Shown here: piece after piece, positions 59,547 through 64,000 of the stretch | Layout of the letters: each line of letters opens with the position of its first letter | Position numbering within the stretch: position 1 is the first letter of the stretch | DNA from: DYFT01 sp041695085 | Lineage (GTDB): Bacteria > Bacteroidota > Ignavibacteria > UBA10030 | Assembly (NCBI GenBank): GCA_041695085.1 | Contig: JBGFRO010000009.1 | Location: forward strand, 62,001 to 126,000 | DNA length: 64,000 nucleotides | Direction of reading: 5' to 3' | Program-made: the position numbers and the translations under genes | The notes under the pieces: generated by a model | Database searches by the model: none | What the model saw: the letters and a program-made list of their open reading frames with translations, nothing else | Told to the model about the DNA's origin: nothing

Positions 59547-60929
59547 CTATCCTTCCACATCCATCGCAACTTGCGAGCCGGGCAACGAACCGGGTTTCGG
59601 TGCAGGCGGACGTTGTGATTGAACAACTTCGTATGAATGCTCCGCGGCGATGGCGAATTCCGGGTAGGCGGACATTCCATGCTCGCCAATGTCGAGCCCC
59701 TCCATTTCCTCCTCCGGCGACACCCGAAGACCTACGATCGCCTTTAATGCAAACCAGACGCCCAACGATGCCCCAAAGGTGAAGAGTCCGACCGTCGCAA
59801 CCCCGATAATCTGATTCATCAAGAGTTCCCCTCCACCCCCAAAGAAGAGTCCATCCCCCGTTGTGTTGGGAGTGAAGTGACTTTGGGCGAAGAGTCCTAC
59901 TGCGAGCGTCCCAAAGACACCGTTGACGAGATGCACCGAGAGCGCGCCAACCGGATCATCGATTCGCACCCTGTCGAATCCGAGCACGGCGAGGACGACA
60001 AGCACTCCGGCAATGAGACCGATGATGATGGCACTTCCCACACTGACGTAGGCGCAACCGGCCGTAATCGCAACCAATCCGCCGAGGCATCCATTGATCG
60101 TCATGCTCAAGTCCGGTTTGCCGATGATCAGCCAGGCAACGATAGTGGAACTGAGAATCCCCGCTGCAGCTGCGCTGTTTGTTGTAAGGGCAATGTGGGC
60201 AAGTGCGGAGGGATCGGCCGCCATCGTGCTACCGGGATTGAAGCCGAACCATCCAAGCCAGAGGATAAATGCACCGAGCGTTGCGAGCGGCATACTGTGA
60301 CCGGGAATCGGATAAATTTTGCCACCTTTGAACTTCCCGAGGCGCGAACCGAGCATGAGTACGCCTGCAAGCGCCGCCCAGCCACCCACGGAATGGACGG
60401 TTGTCGAACCGGCGAAATCCCAGAAGCCAAGCTGTGCGAGCCACCCACCCCCCCAAATCCAGTGCCCCGTGATTGGATACAGAAACGCTACGAGTATGAA
60501 CGAGAACAAAATGAAGGTGAGATACTTGATTCGTTCTGCGACGGCGCCAGAGACGATCGTTGCAGCCGTTCCCGCAAAGACAAGTTGAAAGAAAAACTTA
60601 GCCAGCAGCGGTACCGTCGCCCACGAAATGGCGGCATATGCTCCCTCATACGCATCGCCCGTTGCGGGACTGTTATCAGCGCCTCCAAGACCCCATAGTC
60701 CCTCGAGTCCAATAAACCCGTTGCCGTTTCCGAACATCAATCCCCAACCGATGGCCCAGAAAGCGAGCGACGAGATGGCAAAGACGATGAAATTCTTGGA
60801 GAGGATATTCACGGTATTCTTTGCGCGACCGAAACCTGATTCAACCATCGCGAAGCCGGCATTCATAAAGAAGACGAGCATCCCCGCAATCATGACCCAG
60901 AGTGTGTCCAACACAACTTTCTGATCCAT
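59547..60929 (-). CDS. amt: Ammonium transporter
   Basis: The 460-residue protein has 11 membrane segments and the Amt landmarks: MNAGFAMVESGFGRAKNTVNIL, the DFAGSTTVHSVGGWAALAGVL region with the first pore histidine, GWFGFNPGS, and VHLVNGVFGTLAVG with the second pore histidine. It moves ammonium through the inner membrane as a trimer, gated by the PII protein encoded directly upstream on the same strand. A hydrophilic C-terminus of about 60 residues (GLDIGEHGMSAYPE) carries the conserved GLD-x-x-EHG segment. Confidence 0.96.
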   Translation of the reverse strand: MDQKVVLDTLWVMIAGMLVFFMNAGFAMVESGFGRAKNTVNILSKNFIVFAISSLAFWAIGWGLMFGNGNGFIGLEGLWGLGGADNSPATGDAYEGAYAAISWATVPLLAKFFFQLVFAGTAATIVSGAVAERIKYLTFILFSFILVAFLYPITGHWIWGGGWLAQLGFWDFAGSTTVHSVGGWAALAGVLMLGSRLGKFKGGKIYPIPGHSMPLATLGAFILWLGWFGFNPGSTMAADPSALAHIALTTNSAAAAGILSSTIVAWLIIGKPDLSMTINGCLGGLVAITAGCAYVSVGSAIIIGLIAGVLVVLAVLGFDRVRIDDPVGALSVHLVNGVFGTLAVGLFAQSHFTPNTTGDGLFFGGGGELLMNQIIGVATVGLFTFGASLGVWFALKAIVGLRVSPEEEMEGLDIGEHGMSAYPEFAIAAEHSYEVVQSQRPPAPKPGSLPGSQVAMDVEG

Positions 60930-60968
60930 ACGATCTTATCCTTTCTTGAATGATCTCGTAGCAGTACG

Positions 60969-61307
60969 TTACAGCGCCTCAGCCCCCACCTCTTCCGTCC
61001 TGACACGGATAACCTCCTCCACGGGCAGGACGAAGATTTTGCCATCGCCGACCTGACCTGTTCGTGCCGTTCGTACGATGACGGAGATGGCTTGGTCGAG
61101 GCGGTCATCGGGAACGACCATCTCCAATTTGATCTTTGGCAGGAAGTCAATCTTGTATTCGGACCCGCGATAGACTTCCGTATGTCCTTTTTGTCGTCCG
61201 ACCCCCTTTACCTCGACGATCGTCATCCCTCGGAATCCCTCCTCCATCAGCGCTTCGCGTACCTCGTCGAGTTTATGGGGTCGAATGACGGCTTCAATTC
61301 TCTTCAT
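60969..61307 (-). CDS. glnB: Nitrogen regulatory protein PII
   Basis: The 112-residue protein has the PII signatures: MKRIEAVIRPHKLDEVREAL, the T-loop KGHTEVYRGSEYKIDF with the uridylylation-type Tyr51, and the C-terminal TGQVGDGKIFVLPVEEVIRVRT. It binds ATP, ADP and 2-oxoglutarate and controls Amt by plugging the pore. The ATG has AAAGGAGGCGATTCG upstream, an excellent site. Gene order glnB-amt with a 39-base gap is usual and indicates one operon. GlnK is an equally good name. Confidence 0.95.
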   Translation of the reverse strand: MKRIEAVIRPHKLDEVREALMEEGFRGMTIVEVKGVGRQKGHTEVYRGSEYKIDFLPKIKLEMVVPDDRLDQAISVIVRTARTGQVGDGKIFVLPVEEVIRVRTEEVGAEAL

Positions 61308-61386
61308 CGAATCGCCTCCTTTATAGATTTATGAATTATCACTGTTTCTCCTTATTAAGTAAGGCATAATGTGTAAACCGCCTTAG

Positions 61387-61414
61387 AATATAAAGGCAAT
61401 GTTGAGAATGTCAA
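61387..61414 (-). promoter_or_regulatory. Sigma-70-type promoter of the glnB-amt operon
   Basis: On the minus strand TTGACA (complement of 61409-61414) and TATATT (complement of 61387-61392) are separated by 16 bases. The start codon is about 80 bases downstream. I saw no -24/-12 sequence, so the operon is probably not sigma-54 driven. Confidence 0.65.
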
Positions 61415-61418
61415 GTCC

Positions 61419-61440
61419 AAATTTGTTTGTTGACAAATTT
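61419..61440. promoter_or_regulatory. Inverted repeat upstream of the glnB promoter
   Basis: AAATTTGT-N6-ACAAATTT is a perfect eight-base inverted repeat starting four bases beyond the -35 hexamer, in a suitable position for an activator or UP-like element. No known binding consensus is matched with confidence. Confidence 0.5.
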
Positions 61441-61496
61441 TAATGTTGCAGGAAGGGGTAACGGCCAATGAATACGTACCTTCGCGGAAGGCGATG

Positions 61497-61890
61497 TCAC
61501 CTCTCCTCTTCAATAACGTCGGCTGCGCAGGATTCCACTTCGTGGAGCCGCTGATAGACCTCCCGTGCTTTCTCCCACCGTTTTCCCTCGGCATACAAGC
61601 GGCCGAGATTCAGCCGGATGTGCCGGGAAGACGAACCGAGCGCAAGAGCTTGAAGATTTCTTGATTCCGATATAGAGGCGTGTTCTGTCGTAGGTTCGCA
61701 GAACTACATCCGTTCGAAATGGACACACTCTTCTTCACCGCAGAGGTGAACGTCAGAACCCGCAACGCGAGAATCCTCTCGCTTGCCCTACTTAAGTTGT
61801 AACGACTCTCTAAATCGGATTTGAGGAGATATACCATCTCAGCCTGACGCGTGAGTCCGAACGATTCATAACTCCGACCAAGAGCGAGAG
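61497..61890 (-). pseudogene. Tetratricopeptide-repeat gene remnant interrupted by an inverted-repeat element
   Basis: On the minus strand, one frame at about 61826-61890 reads LALGRSYESFGLTRQAEMVY and another at 61497-61655 reads QALALGSSSRHIRLNLGRLY, then EGKRWEKAREVYQRLHEVE, and a stop. Both are TPR-like and between them sits the 166-base element at 61660-61825, which changes the reading frame. No upstream open frame continues the first part beyond about 61890, so the 5' end is lost as well. This is a fragment of an exported or cytoplasmic TPR gene disrupted by the element. Confidence 0.65.
61660..61825. mobile_element. Inverted-repeat element copy 2 (MITE-like), uninterrupted
   Basis: This 166-base copy starts CTTGATTCCGATATAGAG and ends CTCTAAATCGGATTTGAG; the second is an imperfect inverted match of the first (14 of 18). 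It is in the opposite orientation to copy 1 at 11819-12222 and lacks the ~230-base insertion found there. It interrupts the TPR remnant. A target duplication is not clear here. Internal sequence is also close to copy 1 over the region including ATTTCGAACGGATGTAGTT on the complementary strand. Confidence 0.7.
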
Positions 61891-62024
61891 AGGTTGTGCA
61901 GATGTTTCATGATTTCCACGAGATTCAAGTTATTCTCCCCGCCGGATACGCGGGAGGAATTTCGCGCGGACGCGCCACTGTGGAGTCTGTATGGTATGAG
62001 ATCCTGTTGTTTTCCTACTGCATC

Positions 62025-62900
62025 TCATCGTTCGTACAGCAGCTTTATCACAAGCAGATGCTCGAAAGACTCAATCAGTTCAGAGAGTGATTCATTCCCA
62101 ACGATGTCGGGAACAACGGTAGGATGGGACGCAAAAACATAGACCGGTTTGACTTCCTTTTCCGGAATCTGTGTTGGTTCGAAGAATTGATGGTGAACCG
62201 GCCCGATTATTTTGAACGGAACCTCCCCTTTTACCAACTGTTTGTCGAACTGGAGTCCCAGTCTCATCACCCCTCGTTCCTCCCAAAGCACCACGGGGAT
62301 GACGTGCTCGCCTGCCGATTGATAGTACTGCAGAAATGATTGCGTTCGCGCCTTCTTTCCCTTCTCATAAAGTTCCACTTCAACGTGAAGTTGGTGTGGA
62401 TGAGGAACCGTATATCGGAATTTTCCCACATGGATACCGAGCAGCGCGAGGAGGTCTGCATACTCCTTGTCTGTGAACCGAAGCGGCGGGCGTGAAGAAA
62501 CGGCGCCGGATTTATCTGCCAGTCGAAACCGTATCGGGATCGCGAGTCTCACCTTCACCGGGACCCCTTGCTGTGTCCCCGGCCGGAACTTCGATTGCTT
62601 CACGGCTGCAACCGCGGCTTCATCACAACCTGAACCAATTCCCTTTCGCACAACGGCTCGATCGACCTCACCTCTCTCATTGATGAACGCTTCAACGTAC
62701 ACAGTGCCTTGTATACCGGCCCGGCGCGCAATTTCCGGATAGACAACCTTTTTCTGTATCGCCATCATGCCCCCAATCGGCTCCGGCAGGTTTTCTACCG
62801 ACACAAAGTACATCTCTTCATTTTGAGCGGCGAGATACGCCGGCAACGCTAATGAGATGCAAACAATCCAAACCGGAATTAAATTGAACGCGTGTTGCAT
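62025..62900 (-). CDS. Exported protein with TonB C-terminal-type domain
   Basis: The 291-residue protein has a signal peptide (to about residue 25: LPAYLAAQ), a TonB C-terminal-like domain (about 33-130: IGGMMAIQKKVVYPEIARRAGIQG then YVEAFINERGEVDRAVVRKGIG and a second strand set), and a less conserved C-terminal region (about 135-290) with repeated strands. The domain is in the N-terminal half and there is no membrane anchor or proline-rich linker, so it is not a classical TonB energiser. It follows a sigma factor and an anti-sigma factor gene on the same strand, which suggests it is their target gene. Confidence 0.75.
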   Translation of the reverse strand: MQHAFNLIPVWIVCISLALPAYLAAQNEEMYFVSVENLPEPIGGMMAIQKKVVYPEIARRAGIQGTVYVEAFINERGEVDRAVVRKGIGSGCDEAAVAAVKQSKFRPGTQQGVPVKVRLAIPIRFRLADKSGAVSSRPPLRFTDKEYADLLALLGIHVGKFRYTVPHPHQLHVEVELYEKGKKARTQSFLQYYQSAGEHVIPVVLWEERGVMRLGLQFDKQLVKGEVPFKIIGPVHHQFFEPTQIPEKEVKPVYVFASHPTVVPDIVGNESLSELIESFEHLLVIKLLYER

Positions 62901-62912
62901 ACTACCTCCTTT

Positions 62913-63356
62913 TTATTGTCGGACACCGGATGTTGTTTCCAATCGATACCCCTGCACCTCCACCGTCGGCAGAGAGATCAGGATCACCTCTTTCGGCGGA
63001 GGAGTCTCCACGGAGGCCCTCGTGAGAAGTGCCGAGGTGAGCGCAAGCAGAATAGCGATGACGGCGGCAATGGGTAAAGAGAGACTCACGCGCCGCGACC
63101 TCCATCCTGCTCGCGGGACAGGCGCCGTCGACGGTACGCTTACAGGACGTTGAGTCTCGGCGTCTTGCATCGCCAAGAGGGAAGATTGCCTCTCTTTATC
63201 GTTCATCAGCTCTGCTCTTAACCATAAGAGCTCGCTCATGAAACTCCGGCAGCGGCTACACGCAGCGAGATGCGCAAACATCAATCCGGCGCCCCTCTCA
63301 TTCAATTCGTTGTCAATGTATCGACTGATTCGTTCTTCTTGTTCGAGGCACGTCAT
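62913..63356 (-). CDS. Anti-sigma factor with zinc-finger (zf-HC2) domain and one membrane segment
   Basis: The 147-residue protein has a zinc-finger motif HLAACSRC at about residue 29-36, with Cys3 a possible ligand upstream, then a membrane segment at about 93-113 (LSLPIAAVIAILLALTSALL) and a short periplasmic tail. Such proteins hold an ECF sigma factor inactive at the membrane. It overlaps the sigma gene by four bases and lies 12 bases before the TonB-domain gene. Confidence 0.82.
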   Translation of the reverse strand: MTCLEQEERISRYIDNELNERGAGLMFAHLAACSRCRSFMSELLWLRAELMNDKERQSSLLAMQDAETQRPVSVPSTAPVPRAGWRSRRVSLSLPIAAVIAILLALTSALLTRASVETPPPKEVILISLPTVEVQGYRLETTSGVRQ

Positions 63357-63958
63357 GACGTACTCCTTTCACGAAAAAGAGGTCGCAGTTGTTCCAGCAG
63401 GGCTTTGCGCGCGTGGAAAAGGCGTGACTTCACCGCGCTCTCCGTACTTTGCGTCACCGCTGCAATTTCCATGTATGAAAGCTGTTCATATTCCCGGAGC
63501 AGTATAACTTCGCGAAACGCTGGCTTGAGATTCTCGATGGCGCGCCGGATGATCTCGCTTCGCTCGACGTTCATCACATCCTCCAGGGGCGTTTGGTTTT
63601 CCACAAGAACATCCGTGTGGTGTTCGAGTGGCTCGAGACCATTGCGCCGTTTGGCCCTGAGGATGGTAAAGACCTCGTTACGAACGATCATCAGAAGCCA
63701 TGAACGAAGTGCCGTTGGATGATCGAGCGTGTTGAGAGAGACAAGGCCTTTTAGTAATGCATTCTGAGCGGCGTCCTTCGCAAGATCCGGATCAACAAGC
63801 AGGCGAAGCGCGTACAGATAGATACTTCGCCAATGGAGAGTGTACAAAGCTCCTTGCGCGCGTTGATCGCCCGCCTGCGCACGCGTGAGAAGATCGAGCT
63901 CGAATGGAGTTACCACGTGATCAGTTTGTTGGTGGTGAGCACTTAGATCAGCCGACAC
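63353..63958 (-). CDS. ECF-type RNA polymerase sigma factor
   Basis: The 201-residue protein contains region 2 (about 25-95: LYALRLLVDPDLAKDAAQNALLK and LRSWLLMIVRNEVFTILR) and region 4 (about 130-190: PAFREVILLREYEQLSYMEIA, then TESAVKSRLFHARKALL). The start is a GTG near the window edge and the first about 15 residues are not well conserved; a later GTG is possible. Stop overlaps the anti-sigma start as ATGA. It probably transcribes its own operon, including the TonB-domain gene. The region beyond 63958 contains no further features. Confidence 0.82.
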   Translation of the reverse strand: MSADLSAHHQQTDHVVTPFELDLLTRAQAGDQRAQGALYTLHWRSIYLYALRLLVDPDLAKDAAQNALLKGLVSLNTLDHPTALRSWLLMIVRNEVFTILRAKRRNGLEPLEHHTDVLVENQTPLEDVMNVERSEIIRRAIENLKPAFREVILLREYEQLSYMEIAAVTQSTESAVKSRLFHARKALLEQLRPLFRERSTS

Positions 63959-64000
63959 CCTGTCCCCGGAGTTATAGACTACTTGAAAGATGCTAAATCG

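Noticed and set aside
59432..59689. N-terminal extension of the outer-membrane-like gene overlapping amt
   Set aside because: The extension lacks coding character and overlaps amt in reverse frame; the ATG at 59431 has a strong ribosome-binding site and a signal peptide.
1..64000. CRISPR arrays, tRNA or rRNA genes and prophage genes
   Set aside because: No regularly spaced direct repeats, cloverleaf-like stretches, rRNA signatures or phage structural genes were seen. Weak tRNA-like folds could be missed without a covariance search.

Overview
The window looks like chromosomal DNA from a free-living Gram-negative bacterium of the Bacteroidota/Chlorobiota side of the FCB group, most like Ignavibacteria or relatives. 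This is inferred from gene content: a TonB-dependent receptor with an N-terminal carboxypeptidase-regulatory domain next to DUF4249 lipoproteins, a PUR-type DUF3276 protein, neighbouring DUF4159 and DUF4175 proteins, and a cell-wall cluster ending in ftsA and ftsZ. Base composition looks moderate throughout. I saw no rRNA, tRNA, CRISPR array or prophage.

Layout. Positions 1-2.1 kb hold a glycosyltransferase and methyltransferase pair plus a membrane protein. Positions 2.2-15.7 kb are metabolic and exported functions: a haem-binding histidine-kinase-like protein without its phosphoacceptor His, an M28 peptidase, an amidohydrolase, an S9 peptidase, two PLP enzymes and a TerC protein. Positions 15.7-19.3 kb hold the TonB receptor, a DUF4249 lipoprotein and a decayed second copy of that lipoprotein. 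Positions 19.5-22.7 kb hold a HAD hydrolase and phosphoesterase pair, a GHL10-like protein and Hsp20. Positions 23.2-25.7 kb carry a compact regulatory island: sigma factor, XRE-like protein and ImmA/IrrE peptidase in one direction, followed by a small PUR protein whose leader shares a near-identical ~32-bp element with the sigma-factor leader. Positions 26-33.5 kb hold a MacAB-like efflux operon divergent from a sigma-54 activator and its histidine kinase, with two enhancer-like dyads and a well-spaced -24/-12 promoter between them. An Ada-type repair protein follows.

Positions 34.9-54.2 kb are a full dcw (division and cell wall) cluster in the order mraZ, rsmH, ftsL-like, ftsI, murE, murF, mraY, murD, ftsW, murG, a PH-like membrane protein, murC, murB, ftsQ, ftsA, a four-helix-bundle gene, ftsZ. 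It has a plausible promoter and MraZ-box repeats at its head and a strong terminator after ftsZ. The products make lipid II, flip and polymerise it at the septum, and build the FtsA/FtsZ ring. Two insertions, the PH-like gene and the four-helix-bundle gene, break an otherwise standard order.

Positions 54.4-58.6 kb hold the DUF4159 and DUF4175 pair. Positions 58.7-61.4 kb hold a glnB-amt nitrogen module and an outer-membrane-like protein. Positions 61.5-64 kb hold a TPR gene remnant broken by a small inverted-repeat element, then a sigma/anti-sigma/TonB-domain operon. Several dispersed repeat families occur. The most informative are a ~166-bp element with imperfect terminal inverted repeats (two copies, one with a 6-bp target duplication and a nested insertion) and a hairpin family with compensatory stem changes. 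All functional calls rest on motif reading and family knowledge; no database search was possible.
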